A DNA stretch of 64,000 bases. It comes from Dongia_B sp035539075. Lineage in GTDB: Bacteria; Pseudomonadota; Alphaproteobacteria; Dongiales; Dongiaceae. The translations under genes and the position numbers were made by a program. The notes under the pieces are model-generated. The model saw only the letters and a program-made list of their open reading frames with translations. It did not search any database and had not been told where the DNA came from. Positions 9,089 to 18,414 of this stretch are shown here, one piece after another (the first letter of the stretch is position 1; every line of letters begins with the position of its first letter). The stretch is taken from positions 7,808 to 71,807 of the forward strand of contig DATLJB010000139.1 of assembly GCA_035539075.1 (NCBI GenBank), read 5' to 3'.

Positions 9089-10216
9089 GTGACAGCATCG
9101 GACCCGAGCATGGGACCGGCGGAGCGAGGCGGAGGCGGCTCGATGAGCATGATCAGCACGACCGATCCGGTGGAACGCCAAAGTGCGTTGCTATCGGCGA
9201 CAGCCAGAGGCTCGGGCGCCGGCCCCTTGCGCTTTTTGGCGGCGCTGCTGTTCGCCGGCGGCTTGCTTGCCGCCGCCCTCTTCCTGCTGAACGAGCGCCT
9301 GATGCCGCTGGCGGGCTGGCTGTCCAAGGCAACCGGCATGGCGGGGTCGGCCGTTGCCGTCAATCATGCGCCATCGGCGGCGGCCGGGCTTCTCACCGCT
9401 CCGACCCTGGCGGGGCCGGTAACCCTGTCGCCACTGTCGCCGACCGAGTTGATGCAGCATTATCCGCCGCTACCGGGTCAGTCGCTGCAGGAGGGTGAGT
9501 TCGACCTGCCGGCCTGGCAGCGCTTTGCCCGGCCCTCCCCGGCGGCCGAGCGGCCGCATCTGGCGATGCTGGTGACCGGCCTTGGCCTCAACAAGGGGCT
9601 GACCGCCGCCGCGATCCTCTATCTGCCGCCCGATATTTCCCTGAGCTTCAGCCCCTATGCGCCGGAACTGGGCGCCTGGATCGAGGCCGCGCGCGCCCAT
9701 GGCCATGAAGCTTTCGTCGACCTGCCGCTGGAATCGGCGGCGCCCCAGGACGATCCCGGCGCCGACGGCCTGATGACGGGGCTGCGGCCGGAAGAAAACG
9801 AGGCCCGGCTCGATCGCATCATCGGCCGCGCCCCGCATTCCCTTGGCGTCACCACCAGCCTCGGCAGCCGTTTCCTCACTGATCGCAGCGCTTTGCAGCC
9901 GGTTCTCGCCGCCCTCAAGAAGCGCGGCCTGGCGGTCATCGAGAGCTCCCCCGATCCGCGTCTGCTGATCGGCGAGACCGGCGCTGCCATCCACCTGCCC
10001 CGGCTCAAAGCCGCCGATACCCTTGATCAGGCCGCCTCGCGGGTCGATATCCTGCGCGCATTGGAAGCCACGGGCGCCGAGGCCCGCGAAGCCCGCCAGG
10101 CCCTTTTGGTGGTACAGCCTTCGCCACTTTCCGTGGCGCTGATTGCCGCCTGGTGCCAGCAATTGATCAATCAAGGTCTTGCCCTGGCGCCGGCCAGCAA
10201 TATGCTGGCGCAATAG
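9089..10216 (+). CDS. Divergent polysaccharide deacetylase family protein (YibQ-like)
   Basis: Member of the YibQ/DUF610 divergent polysaccharide-deacetylase family, exported and of unproven activity. Residues about 35-75 hold a membrane anchor (FLAALLFAGGLLAAALFLL). The core begins at HLAMLVTGLGLNKGLT and contains LPPDISLSFSPYAPEL, FVDLPLES and VTTSLGSRFL. The start is uncertain: GTG 9089, ATG 9110, or ATG 9143, which is preceded by a purine-rich GGCGGAGGCGG. It follows ctpA and precedes rppH, a standard alphaproteobacterial neighbourhood. A cell-envelope function is inferred from envC and ctpA next door. Confidence 0.9.
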   Translation: MTASDPSMGPAERGGGGSMSMISTTDPVERQSALLSATARGSGAGPLRFLAALLFAGGLLAAALFLLNERLMPLAGWLSKATGMAGSAVAVNHAPSAAAGLLTAPTLAGPVTLSPLSPTELMQHYPPLPGQSLQEGEFDLPAWQRFARPSPAAERPHLAMLVTGLGLNKGLTAAAILYLPPDISLSFSPYAPELGAWIEAARAHGHEAFVDLPLESAAPQDDPGADGLMTGLRPEENEARLDRIIGRAPHSLGVTTSLGSRFLTDRSALQPVLAALKKRGLAVIESSPDPRLLIGETGAAIHLPRLKAADTLDQAASRVDILRALEATGAEAREARQALLVVQPSPLSVALIAAWCQQLINQGLALAPASNMLAQ

Positions 10217-10277
10217 CAATCGGCCGTCACCGGCCGAGGCGGCGCGATCCGCGCCGCCGCCCATCGAACGAGGTCTC

Positions 10278-10772
10278 ATGAGTAAAGCGCTGACTGCGGC
10301 GCAGATCGCCGCTCTGCCCTATCGTCCCTGCGTGGGCATCGCCCTCTTCCAGCCCGACGGCAAGGTTTTCGTCGCCCAGCGCATCGACAATCCCGGCCCG
10401 GCCTGGCAGATGCCCCAGGGCGGCATCGATGACGGCGAGGATCCCTTGACCGCCGCCTGGCGTGAGATGCAGGAGGAAATCGGCACCACCCGCGCCCATA
10501 TGGTGGCGGAGAGCCGCGACTGGCTGCATTACGACCTGCCGCATGATCTGGTGCCGGTCATCTGGCGCGGCCGGTTTCGCGGCCAGCGCCAGAAGTGGTT
10601 CGCCTTTCGCTTCGACGGCACGGATCAAGATATCGATATCGATACCAAGCATCCGGAATTTTCGGCTTGGCAGTGGGTTGATTTCCAGACGGTTCCCGAC
10701 CTCATCGTACCCTTCAAGCGGGACCTCTATCGACAGGTGGTGGCTGAGTTCCAGGATCTGGTCCTAAGCTAA
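10278..10772 (+). CDS. rppH: RNA pyrophosphohydrolase (Nudix)
   Basis: Nudix hydrolase that removes pyrophosphate from the 5' end of mRNAs, or hydrolyses diadenosine polyphosphates (older name IalA/NudH). From ATG 10278 it is 164 residues, the normal length, and the N-terminus LPYRPCVGIALF is characteristic. The full Nudix box lies at residues 48-70: G48, E54, R62, E63, E66, E67 and G69. A GAGG sequence precedes the ATG. Reading further upstream in frame only extends into the yibQ-like gene. Confidence 0.96.
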   Translation: MSKALTAAQIAALPYRPCVGIALFQPDGKVFVAQRIDNPGPAWQMPQGGIDDGEDPLTAAWREMQEEIGTTRAHMVAESRDWLHYDLPHDLVPVIWRGRFRGQRQKWFAFRFDGTDQDIDIDTKHPEFSAWQWVDFQTVPDLIVPFKRDLYRQVVAEFQDLVLS

Positions 10773-10931
10773 AGCGCGGCTTCCTTGTCGGAGGCGGATC
10801 GGCCGGGGGGACGCGAATTTGCTTTCCCTCAAAACGCTGGCGCTCTAGTGTCGCCGCCATTCGACGAGACCGCCGGGACCTAGGAGGCCACGGCCGCTTG
10901 CGATCATGCCAGAGGGGTGAGGAGAAACTAC

Positions 10932-11414
10932 ATGGCACGTGGCAGTGTAAAAATACATGACATCGACCCGGAGAAGCTCAAGACATTGACCCGTTGCGTC
11001 ATGTCGACCGATGCCGGCGACATGGTGATCGAGCTTTATCCCGATGTCGCGCCGAACACGGTCGCCAATTTCTACACCCTGGCGACAGACGGCTTTTACG
11101 ACGACCTGACCTTTCACCGCGTGATCCCAGGCTTCGTCGCCCAAGGCGGCTGCCCTCAGGGCACCGGCACCGGCGGTCCGGGCTGGCGCATCGCCTGCGA
11201 AACCGAAGGCAATCCCCATGAACATCTGGAAGGCTCGCTCAGCATGGCCCATGCCGGCCGCGACACCGGCGGCTCGCAATTCTTCCTGGTGCTGGAACCG
11301 CAGCCCCACCTGGATGGCGTGCACACGGTCTTCGGCCGGGTGATCGAGGGATTGCCGGCCCTCCATGCCATCAAAAAAGGCGATCACATCAAGTCGATCC
11401 GCTTCGATAGCTAA
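10932..11414 (+). CDS. Cyclophilin-type peptidyl-prolyl cis-trans isomerase, cytoplasmic
   Basis: Accelerates cis-trans isomerisation of prolyl bonds during folding. From ATG 10932 it is 160 residues, with a GGAGAA ribosome-binding sequence; an in-frame GTG at 10917 is less likely. Cyclophilin landmarks are FHRVIPGFVAQGG, GTGTGGPG, SQFFLVL and HLDGVHTVFGRV, which include the catalytic arginine of FHR and the substrate-binding Q and F. No signal peptide is present, so it should act in the cytoplasm (PpiB-like). A strong terminator follows. Confidence 0.95.
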   Translation: MARGSVKIHDIDPEKLKTLTRCVMSTDAGDMVIELYPDVAPNTVANFYTLATDGFYDDLTFHRVIPGFVAQGGCPQGTGTGGPGWRIACETEGNPHEHLEGSLSMAHAGRDTGGSQFFLVLEPQPHLDGVHTVFGRVIEGLPALHAIKKGDHIKSIRFDS

Positions 11415-11755
11415 ATATTCCTCTGCCTGGCGGAGGCAAGGCGACCCCAATCCGACAAAACCCGGCCAATCGCCGGGTTTTGCATTTTATGAAATAATCA
11501 TTTCAGATCAGATGGTTAGTTCTCGCGTGCGGCGACCACGCGCGAAGCGGCCTTGGCCGCATCCTTTGAGCCATAAGCTTAACGGAAGCTGCTAAAATGC
11601 TGTATATCGACAACTAATTGTTAATAGCTTCTCCGCAAAATCACATATGGCTGTAATGCCCTGTGTCACCTTGGCGAATGCCTGGAGGCGACGGATCATT
11701 GGGAAGATCCCCATATCGGACAGGAGATGACAGCAGCTGTTGGGGAGTGGTTGTC
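11415..11755. other. Intergenic region with a terminator, otherwise no gene seen
   Basis: After the cyclophilin stop there is the hairpin annotated separately at 11456-11482, then AT-richer sequence with two short inverted repeats (cgcgtg/cacgcg near 11525-11543 and gcggcc/ggccgc near 11547-11560). I see no convincing open frame. The 3' part is presumably the promoter and leader of the small gene at 11756. Confidence 0.6.
11456..11482 (+). terminator. Rho-independent terminator after the cyclophilin gene
   Basis: Perfect 11-bp stem, caaaacccggc (11456-11466) with gccgggttttg (11472-11482), loop caatc, followed by catttta. Confidence 0.85.
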
Positions 11756-12040
11756 TTGAAACTGTCGCTTTTTAGCCGCAAGGCCGTTGATCCCTGCATC
11801 ATACAGGACAGCGATCCGGCCTTCGCCATCGGCACCGTCCTGGTGGAAAGTTCGGATTTTCTGCCGCGCCATCGCTTTCCGGAATGGCGGGTCATTCACG
11901 CCTATACCGATCGCTATGAAACGCCGCATGTGGTGCTGCAAAACGTGAACGAGCCGGGCTCGCGCAAGTCTTTGTCGATCGCCGGGCTGGTGGTCAGCGG
12001 CAAATATCTGCTGAAGGAACCGCGCAAGCTGCACAGCTGA
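11756..12040 (+). CDS. Small hypothetical protein
   Basis: A 94-residue protein starting at TTG 11756, chosen because a GGGGAG ribosome-binding sequence lies 8 bases upstream and upstream in-frame sequence is not protein-like. It begins KLSLFSRKAV and contains PRHRFPEWRVIHAY, ETPHVVLQNVNEPGSRKSLS and ends LLKEPRKLHS. No signal peptide, membrane segment or cysteine motif is evident. I do not recognise the family. It ends 28 bases before the convergent EamA exporter gene. Confidence 0.65.
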   Translation: MKLSLFSRKAVDPCIIQDSDPAFAIGTVLVESSDFLPRHRFPEWRVIHAYTDRYETPHVVLQNVNEPGSRKSLSIAGLVVSGKYLLKEPRKLHS

Positions 12041-12068
12041 AGTTGTGCGCGCTCGAAGGAGCAGCGTC

Positions 12069-12908
12069 CTAGTGCAGCAAGACCGCGCCGGTCGCCACCA
12101 GTACCACCGAAACATAACGGCGGTGCCGGAAACGTTCTTTTAAGAACAGCGAGCTCATTACGGCCGCGAAGATGACGCTGGTCTCGCGCAGGGCCGAGAC
12201 ATTGGCGAGACCGCCTTGCGACATGGCGAGAATTGAAATGCCATAAGCGCCGCCGGAGAGCACGCCGCCAATGAGCCCGAAGCGCCAGCGATTGCGGAAA
12301 TAATCGACCGCGCCGCGTCGCCGCCACAGGCACAGAATGACCACCAGCGGCATATCCAGTACGAACAGCCAGACGACATAGCCGAGATGATCGCCGGCGA
12401 TGCGCACCCCCTGTCCATCGAACAATGTATAGCTCATGATGGTGAGGCTGGTGAGCAGGCCATAGGCGATTGCCCGCCAGGAGCGCGCGCGATCGAGCGG
12501 CTTGTCGATGGCCAGCGCCAGAATGCCCAGCGAGGTCGCCAATACGCCGGCAAGCTGCATCGGCGACAGGGTCTCGCCGATCAACAGCCAGGCGGCGAAG
12601 GCAACCAGCGGCGGCGCCATGCCGCGGGCGACCGGATAGACCTGGCTGAGATCGCCATGCCGGTAGCCGCTGGACAGAAAGACGTAGTAGCCGAGATGGG
12701 CGAGCAGCGAGCCCAGGAGAAAATGCCAGCTTGCCGGATCGGGAAAAGCGACGAAGGGCGTGAAGACCAGGCCGACCACGCCCAGCCCCAGGGAAATCAG
12801 CCCGATATTGAGCAATTTGTCGCCGGCGGTCTTGGCCATGATATTCCAGCCGGCATGCATCAAGGCCGCCGCCAGAACCAGCAAGGCCATTACAGGAGAA
12901 AGCGCCAT
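12069..12908 (-). CDS. EamA/DMT-family transporter
   Basis: Membrane exporter of the drug/metabolite transporter superfamily with about ten hydrophobic helices in two EamA repeats. The 279-residue reading starts at the ATG at 12908 (ALSPVMALLVLAAALMHAGW); an upstream ATG at 12926 adds six residues. Typical motifs are HAGWNIMAK in the first helix, PVARGMAPPLVA in the first repeat and LSALRETSVIFAA-like sequence at the end of the second. The substrate cannot be predicted. It is divergent from the GMC oxidoreductase gene across a 350-base intergenic region. Confidence 0.88.
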   Translation of the reverse strand: MALSPVMALLVLAAALMHAGWNIMAKTAGDKLLNIGLISLGLGVVGLVFTPFVAFPDPASWHFLLGSLLAHLGYYVFLSSGYRHGDLSQVYPVARGMAPPLVAFAAWLLIGETLSPMQLAGVLATSLGILALAIDKPLDRARSWRAIAYGLLTSLTIMSYTLFDGQGVRIAGDHLGYVVWLFVLDMPLVVILCLWRRRGAVDYFRNRWRFGLIGGVLSGGAYGISILAMSQGGLANVSALRETSVIFAAVMSSLFLKERFRHRRYVSVVLVATGAVLLH

Positions 12909-13257
12909 CTTGCACCATTCGGGCACCGGCCCCGGCCGTGCCTCGCTCTGCCACGCCCCAAAGCGGCGCCAGAACGTGTTTCACTACCGCCACAGTTGCA
13001 TGTCATCGAATTGACATAAAATAGAATCTCTCTATACGCCCATAGGCAGGGCGACCGTTGCTGCCGAGACCCCCCAACGGAGCACCGTTCGCGGGCGACG
13101 AACCCTCAGCCTGCCGGCGCTTCGAAAGTCCGCGTCGTCGCAATTCCGGTCGCTGGTAGGCTGGCAGCTAGAGCTTTGTTTTCATTGTGTATCGACCGGG
13201 GGCGCAGGACCGCGTCACAGCAGCAGCGCATCACAACGGCACGGCCGGATTGAGTAC
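12909..13257. other. Divergent intergenic region between EamA exporter and GMC oxidoreductase
   Basis: No gene seen. It contains a good sigma-70-like promoter reading toward the oxidoreductase (13011-13038), followed by a long leader of about 210 bases. Confidence 0.6.
13011..13038 (+). promoter_or_regulatory. Sigma-70-like promoter for the GMC oxidoreductase
   Basis: A perfect -35 TTGACA at 13011-13016, a 16-base spacer and a -10-like TATACG at 13033-13038. It stands out in GC-rich surroundings because of the AT-rich spacer. Confidence 0.6.
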
Positions 13258-14901
13258 ATGGATCAGTTCGATTACATCATCATCGGCGCCGGCTCGGCCG
13301 GCTGTGTTCTGGCAGATCGACTCTCGGCGGACGGAAGCAGCAAGATCCTGGTTCTGGAGGCCGGCGGCAGCGACAACCGCTTCTGGATCAAGGTGCCGCT
13401 TGGCTACGGCATGACCTTTTTCGACCGTCGGGTGAACTGGGCCTATGAGACCGAACCGGTGCCCGGCTTGAACAATCGCCGGATCTACTGGCCGCGCGGC
13501 AAGGTGGTCGGCGGTTCAAGCTCGATCAATGCCTCGGTCTATATGCGCGGTCTGCCGGCGGATTTCGACGACTGGCGGGCGCTCGGCAACAGCGACTGGG
13601 GCTGGTCGGACGTCCTGCCCTATTTCCGCCGCAGCGAGAACTTCCTCGGCCAGCCGGGCAGCGGCAACGGGCCGCTCACCATCAGCGAGATCGGCGAGCG
13701 TGCGCATCCGCTGAAGCAATACCTGTTCGATGCCGCGGCCGAGCTCGGCCTGCCTCGCACCAGCAATATGAACAGCGATCAGCCGCTCGGCGCGGGGTCC
13801 AATGGTGACCAGCCGGAAGGGGTCGGGCTCTATCAGATCAACGTCAAGGACGGGCGCCGCTGGTCGGCAGCCGATGCCTTCCTGCGGCCGGCCTTACAAC
13901 GCGGCAATGTGGCGCTGACGACTGGCGCTCTCGTCACCCGCATCCTGATCGAAAACGGCCGCGCCGTCGGCGTCGAATATCGCCGCGACGGGCGCACCGA
14001 AAAGGCCTATGCGAAAGCCAGCGTCATCCTCAGCGGCGGCGCCGTCAATTCGCCGCAACTGCTGCAGCTTTCCGGCATCGGCCCCGCCGCCTTGCTGCGC
14101 CAACATGGCATCGACGTCATTCACGACAATGCGGCGGTCGGAGCGCATCTGCAGGACCATCTGGCCGTCACCTATTCCTATAAGGCCAACCGCCCGACCC
14201 TGAACGACACGCTGCGGCCGCTGCTTGGCAAGCTGAAGGCCGGCCTCACCTATCTTGCGACCCGCAAGGGGCCGCTCAGCATCAGCGTCAATCAATGCGG
14301 CGGCTTGATCCGCTCGCATTCCGATGCGCCGCGGCCCGATATCCAGCTCTATTATAATCCGGTGACCTATTACAGCGCCGGCAGCGGCGACAAGCGGCGT
14401 TACGAGATGGATGTCTTTTCCGGCTTCATCCTCTGTTTCCAGCCCTGTCGTCCGACCAGCCGCGGAAAGATCGGGATTCGCAGCGCCGATCCGGCGGCTG
14501 CACCCGCGATCGAGCCCAATTACCTTGCCACTGCCGAAGATGCCGCGGTGGCGGTCGCCGGCGGCCGGCTGATGCGGGAGATGGAAAACACCAAGGCCTA
14601 TCGATCGCTCATCGCCGAGCGCATTCCGCCTTTGCTGGCCGAGATGACCGATGCGGATATCCTGGCCGATTTCCGCGCCCGGGCGAGCACGGTCTATCAT
14701 CCGACCTCGACCTGCCGCATGGGCGGCGCCAGCGGCGAGGCGGTGGTCGATCAGCAGCTGCGGGTTTTCGGGCTCGATGGCTTGCGGGTGGTCGATGCCT
14801 CGGTCTTTCCCACCGTCACGTCGGCCAACACCAACGCGCCGACCATCATGGTGGCGCAGAAGGCGGCCGATCATATCCTCGCGGAGGCGAAATCGCGCTG
14901 A
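13258..14901 (+). CDS. GMC-family FAD oxidoreductase (choline/alcohol dehydrogenase-like)
   Basis: Flavoprotein of 547 residues that oxidises an alcohol to an aldehyde. The Rossmann FAD motif GAGSAG is at residues 10-15, followed by LVLEAGG. Also visible are GKVVGGSSSINASVYMRG (GMC signature 1), SGGAVNSPQLLQLSGIG (signature 2), YHPTSTCRMG with the catalytic histidine, and TSANTNAPTIMVAQKAAD at the C-terminus. It is closest in pattern to choline dehydrogenase and related alcohol dehydrogenases, but there is no betaine-aldehyde dehydrogenase or betI nearby, so the substrate is unknown. Confidence 0.95.
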   Translation: MDQFDYIIIGAGSAGCVLADRLSADGSSKILVLEAGGSDNRFWIKVPLGYGMTFFDRRVNWAYETEPVPGLNNRRIYWPRGKVVGGSSSINASVYMRGLPADFDDWRALGNSDWGWSDVLPYFRRSENFLGQPGSGNGPLTISEIGERAHPLKQYLFDAAAELGLPRTSNMNSDQPLGAGSNGDQPEGVGLYQINVKDGRRWSAADAFLRPALQRGNVALTTGALVTRILIENGRAVGVEYRRDGRTEKAYAKASVILSGGAVNSPQLLQLSGIGPAALLRQHGIDVIHDNAAVGAHLQDHLAVTYSYKANRPTLNDTLRPLLGKLKAGLTYLATRKGPLSISVNQCGGLIRSHSDAPRPDIQLYYNPVTYYSAGSGDKRRYEMDVFSGFILCFQPCRPTSRGKIGIRSADPAAAPAIEPNYLATAEDAAVAVAGGRLMREMENTKAYRSLIAERIPPLLAEMTDADILADFRARASTVYHPTSTCRMGGASGEAVVDQQLRVFGLDGLRVVDASVFPTVTSANTNAPTIMVAQKAADHILAEAKSR

Positions 14902-14943
14902 CCCTGATCCCGGCAGTCGAGGCTGACTCAGGCTGCCGCGCAG

Positions 14944-15882
14944 TCAGAGCCCCATCAACGAACGGGCAAACACCTCGGCCTCGAAGGGACGCAGATCGTC
15001 GGCGCCTTCACCGACGCCGATCGAGACGACCGGCAGCTTGAATTTCTCGGCGAGCGCCACCAGCACGCCGCCCTTGGCCGATCCGTCGAGCTTGGTGACG
15101 ACGAGGCCGGTCACCTGGCACATCTCCTTGAAGATCTCGACCTGGGAATGGGCGTTCTGGCCGGTGGTCGCATCCAGCACCAGCAGGCAATCATGCGGCG
15201 TCGCCGGGTCGATCTTCTTGATGACCCGGATGATCTTGGCGAGTTCTTCCATCAACCCCGCCTTGTTCTGCAGCCGCCCTGCCGTGTCGATCAGCAGCAC
15301 GTCGATGCCCTCGGCCCTGGCGCGTGCCAGCGCATCATAGGCGAGGCCGGCCGCGTCGCTGCCGGTTTCGCGGGCCACCACCGGCACATTGCTGCGCTCG
15401 CCCCAGATTTTAAGCTGTTCCACCGCAGCCGCACGGAAGGTATCGCCGGCCGCCAGCATCACCTTCTTGCCCTGGGCCTGATATTGCTTCGCCAGCTTGC
15501 CGATGGTCGTGGTCTTGCCGCTGCCATTGACGCCGACGACCAGAATAACGTGCGGATGCAGCGGCTTCAGGGTCAAGGGGTGGGCCACGGGCCGCAGGAT
15601 ATCGGCGATTTCGGCCGCAAAAATCTCCCGCACCTCGGTTTCGTCGATCTCCTTGTCGAAGCGGTCCTTGGCCAGCGCCTTGATCAGGCGCGCCGCCGTG
15701 GCGGGACCAAGATCGGCGGCGATCAACGCCTCTTCCAACTCATCCAGCAGCTCGCGGTCGAGTTTGCGCTTGGTGAAGATGCCGGTGATGCTGCCAGTGA
15801 TGCGCGTCGAGGTCCGGCTGAGTCCGGATTTCAGCCGCGCGAACCAGCCGCGCTTTTCGGTTTCGCTTGTCTGCTCACTCAT
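14944..15882 (-). CDS. ftsY: Signal recognition particle receptor FtsY
   Basis: SRP-family GTPase that docks SRP-ribosome complexes at the membrane. It is 312 residues, lacking the long acidic N-terminal A domain of the E. coli protein. The N domain covers about residues 15-100. The G domain shows GVNGSGKTT (117-125), DTAGRLQNK, TKLDGSAKGG and the closing GVGEGADDLRPF. It is the last gene of the dapF-mtaB-ftsY operon, starting about 20 bases after the mtaB stop. Confidence 0.97.
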   Translation of the reverse strand: MSEQTSETEKRGWFARLKSGLSRTSTRITGSITGIFTKRKLDRELLDELEEALIAADLGPATAARLIKALAKDRFDKEIDETEVREIFAAEIADILRPVAHPLTLKPLHPHVILVVGVNGSGKTTTIGKLAKQYQAQGKKVMLAAGDTFRAAAVEQLKIWGERSNVPVVARETGSDAAGLAYDALARARAEGIDVLLIDTAGRLQNKAGLMEELAKIIRVIKKIDPATPHDCLLVLDATTGQNAHSQVEIFKEMCQVTGLVVTKLDGSAKGGVLVALAEKFKLPVVSIGVGEGADDLRPFEAEVFARSLMGL

Positions 15883-15902
15883 CGGATGGGGTCTGCTTTT
15901 GG

Positions 15903-17258
15903 TTAGGCGGCAACGGCGACCGCCGGTTCGGCGATCAGTTCCGCGTCGCTATGGTGGAGAATGCGGGCGGCGACGAGGTCACCGCGTTTCAGATGGCGCC
16001 CCTGGCCGATCAGGCGGACCGGTGCGAAGTGCCGGCTGTGGCCAAAGACGGTGCCGTCCTCCTGTACGGTCTCGATGACCAGTTCGGCCGTCTGCCCAAT
16101 CTGGCTGGCGAAATAGCGCGCCTGCGCCGCCTGTCCCGCGACCCGCAGCCGGGCCGCGCGATCACGCCGGATATCGCCCGGCAGCTGCGGCATCCTGGCG
16201 GCCGGTGTCCCTTGGCGCGCCGAATAGGGAAAGACGTGCAGATAGGTGATGCCGCAGGCCTCGACAATATCCACGGTATTGGCGAACATCGCCTCGGTTT
16301 CAGTCGGAAAGCCGGCAATGAAATCGGCCCCGAAAACGATATCCGGCCGGCGGCGGCGCATCTCGGCGCAAAAGCGGATGGCATCCGCGCGGCTGTGGCG
16401 CCGCTTCATCCGCTTCAGGATCATGTCGTCGCCGGCCTGCAGCGAGAGATGGAGATGCGGCATCAGCCGCTCCTCCTCGCCGATCAGCCGTCGCAGCTCT
16501 TCATCGACTTCGATGACATCGACCGAAGAGAGCCGCAAGCGCGGGAGATCAGGCACCAGTTTCAGCACCCGCCGCACCAATTGGCCGAGCGTCGGCGTAC
16601 CGGGCAGGTCGCCGCCATAGCCGGTGATATCGACACCGGTCAGGACGACTTCCCGCGCGCCCTCAGCCACCAGTTGCTGAACCTGGGAAACGATGATGCC
16701 CATGGGCACCGACCGGTTGTTGCCACGGCCGAAGGGGATGATGCAGAAGGTGCAGCGATGGTCGCAGCCTTGCTGGATCTCGACGAAGGCGCGGATATGA
16801 TGCGCGAGACCGCCGACGAAATGCCCGGCCGTCTCCCGGATCGTCATGATGTCGGTGACGGCGATGCGCGGTGCGGCCGACGCCTGGGCAAAGGCGGCGA
16901 AGGTTTCTGCTTTCAGCTTTTCATCATTGCCGATGACATGATCAACTTCCGGCATCGCTGCGAAGCTTTCCGGCGCGATCTGTGCTGCGCAGCCGGTGAC
17001 AATGATCTTGGCGCCGGGCTGCGCGCGACGGGCCCGGCGGATTGCCTGACGCGCCTGGCGCTCGGCTTCGGCCGTGACGGCGCAGGTATTGACGATGATG
17101 GCATCGTCGAGACCGGCAGCTGCCGCATGGCCGCGCATGACCTCGGCCTCGAAGGCATTGAGACGGCAGCCGAAGGTCAGGAACTGCGGCGCGGCGGCAC
17201 CGGCGGCCGGCGCCGGTTCGGACAACGCAATCGCCTCGGCAGTCGTCGTTTCAGCCAT
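15903..17258 (-). CDS. mtaB: tRNA t6A37 methylthiotransferase MtaB
   Basis: Radical-SAM enzyme that converts t6A37 to ms2t6A37 in tRNAs decoding ANN codons. The N-terminal UPF0004 domain has FGCRLNAFE, NTCAVTAEAE and GCAAQ cysteines for one iron-sulphur cluster. The radical-SAM CxxxCxxC is in QQGCDHRCTFCIIPFGRG, and a C-terminal TRAM domain follows. The protein is 451 residues from the ATG at 17258; an in-frame GTG at 17261 is possible. The dapF stop and this ATG overlap by one base (TGATG), implying translational coupling. Confidence 0.96.
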   Translation of the reverse strand: MAETTTAEAIALSEPAPAAGAAAPQFLTFGCRLNAFEAEVMRGHAAAAGLDDAIIVNTCAVTAEAERQARQAIRRARRAQPGAKIIVTGCAAQIAPESFAAMPEVDHVIGNDEKLKAETFAAFAQASAAPRIAVTDIMTIRETAGHFVGGLAHHIRAFVEIQQGCDHRCTFCIIPFGRGNNRSVPMGIIVSQVQQLVAEGAREVVLTGVDITGYGGDLPGTPTLGQLVRRVLKLVPDLPRLRLSSVDVIEVDEELRRLIGEEERLMPHLHLSLQAGDDMILKRMKRRHSRADAIRFCAEMRRRRPDIVFGADFIAGFPTETEAMFANTVDIVEACGITYLHVFPYSARQGTPAARMPQLPGDIRRDRAARLRVAGQAAQARYFASQIGQTAELVIETVQEDGTVFGHSRHFAPVRLIGQGRHLKRGDLVAARILHHSDAELIAEPAVAVAA

Positions 17259-18226
17259 CACCCGGCCAGATCCCGCGCCGCGAGATCGATCACGCCGTCA
17301 AAGCTGTGGGTCCAGCCACCGGTCATGCGGACATGGCCGTTGGCGAGCCAATCGATATGCAGCCGGCCGCCATCGAGCAGCACGTCTGCGGAGCGGCCCG
17401 TCAGGCCGCGCCGTGCCGCCGCGACCAGGGTCGCGCAGGCGCCGCTGCCGCAAGCCTGGGTGATGCCGGCGCCGCGTTCCCAGACCCGCATGCGCAAGGT
17501 GCCGTCCGGCAACAGCTGGACGATCTCGATATTGGCGCGCTCGGGAAACAACGGATGGTGTTCGAGCTGTGGCCCGAGCCCGGCCAAATCGATAGCAGCA
17601 ACATCGGGCACGAAGAAGACGGCGTGGGGGTTGCCGACATTGACGGCAACCGGATCGCTGAGCGGTCCTAAAGCAAGCGGCAGATGCGCCGTGTCGCAAG
17701 CCTCAGCGAGCGGGATCTCGCGCCAGTCGAGGCGCGCCGGCCCCATATCGACGGCGATTTCCCGGCCGTCTTCCTGAGCCTCCGCCGACAGCAGGCCGGC
17801 GACCGTTTCGATGCTGAGCGACTGGCGGCCAAGTTCATCCATCACCCGCGCGGCAATGCAACGCGTGGCGTTGCCGCAGGCCGCGGATTCGCTGCCATCC
17901 GGATTGTGGATGCGCATGAAGAGATCGGCATCCGGCCGCTGCGCCGGTTCGAGGATAATCAGCTGGTCACAGCCGATGCCGCGGCGGCGATCGGCGATCA
18001 ACCTGATTTGCCGGCCGCTGAGCCGCGGCCCGCCGCGGCGGAAATCCAGCACCACGAAATCATTGCCAAGGCCATGCATCTTGCTGAACGGCAGCTTGCC
18101 GGCCGTCCCCTGGAGGGCATCCTGCTGCCCGGCAATATCGCGCCTTGCCGCAGCCGGCTGCGACGCCGTGCCGTTCGGAGCGGATTGCAGGATGGTCTGG
18201 CTGGAAACCGGCATCAGATAGCTCAT
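17258..18226 (-). CDS. dapF: Diaminopimelate epimerase
   Basis: Converts LL- to meso-diaminopimelate for lysine and peptidoglycan synthesis; a cofactor-independent two-cysteine racemase. The core begins at FSKMHGLGNDFVVLD. The catalytic cysteines are in SAACGNATRCIA and TQACGSGACATLVAA. The chosen ATG at 18226 gives 322 residues, which includes about 40 residues ahead of the conserved start; the frame stays open further to 18325. The extension (Gln/Ala-rich) is unusual, and the true start could be closer to the conserved region. First gene of the dapF-mtaB-ftsY operon, divergent from rpsT. Confidence 0.95.
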   Translation of the reverse strand: MSYLMPVSSQTILQSAPNGTASQPAAARRDIAGQQDALQGTAGKLPFSKMHGLGNDFVVLDFRRGGPRLSGRQIRLIADRRRGIGCDQLIILEPAQRPDADLFMRIHNPDGSESAACGNATRCIAARVMDELGRQSLSIETVAGLLSAEAQEDGREIAVDMGPARLDWREIPLAEACDTAHLPLALGPLSDPVAVNVGNPHAVFFVPDVAAIDLAGLGPQLEHHPLFPERANIEIVQLLPDGTLRMRVWERGAGITQACGSGACATLVAAARRGLTGRSADVLLDGGRLHIDWLANGHVRMTGGWTHSFDGVIDLAARDLAG

Positions 18227-18414
18227 TCCGGCGCCACGGCGCCTTTCAGTCACGACCAAAGCGGCCGCCTTGATTTCGCGGCTATTTGTAGTCTTCCGGC
18301 GGGCCTTGTCTACCGCTATCCACATTGGTTAATGATTCCCGCCCGGCAAGCGCCCGGCCGCCGGACAGCCGCCCAGAATGCAAAGTCCCGGCCGCAGCCC
18401 TGGCGTCGGCATGG

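Noticed and set aside
7891..9363. 490-codon minus-strand frame opposite ctpA and the yibQ-like gene
   Set aside because: It crosses a clear terminator and two real genes and has no recognisable domain.
14902..14943. ctgact/agtcag repeat between GMC and ftsY genes as a terminator
   Set aside because: Six-base arms, long loop and no T-run on either strand.
15867..17777. 636-codon plus-strand frame opposite mtaB and dapF
   Set aside because: Antisense shadow of two recognised genes; the translation has no family pattern.
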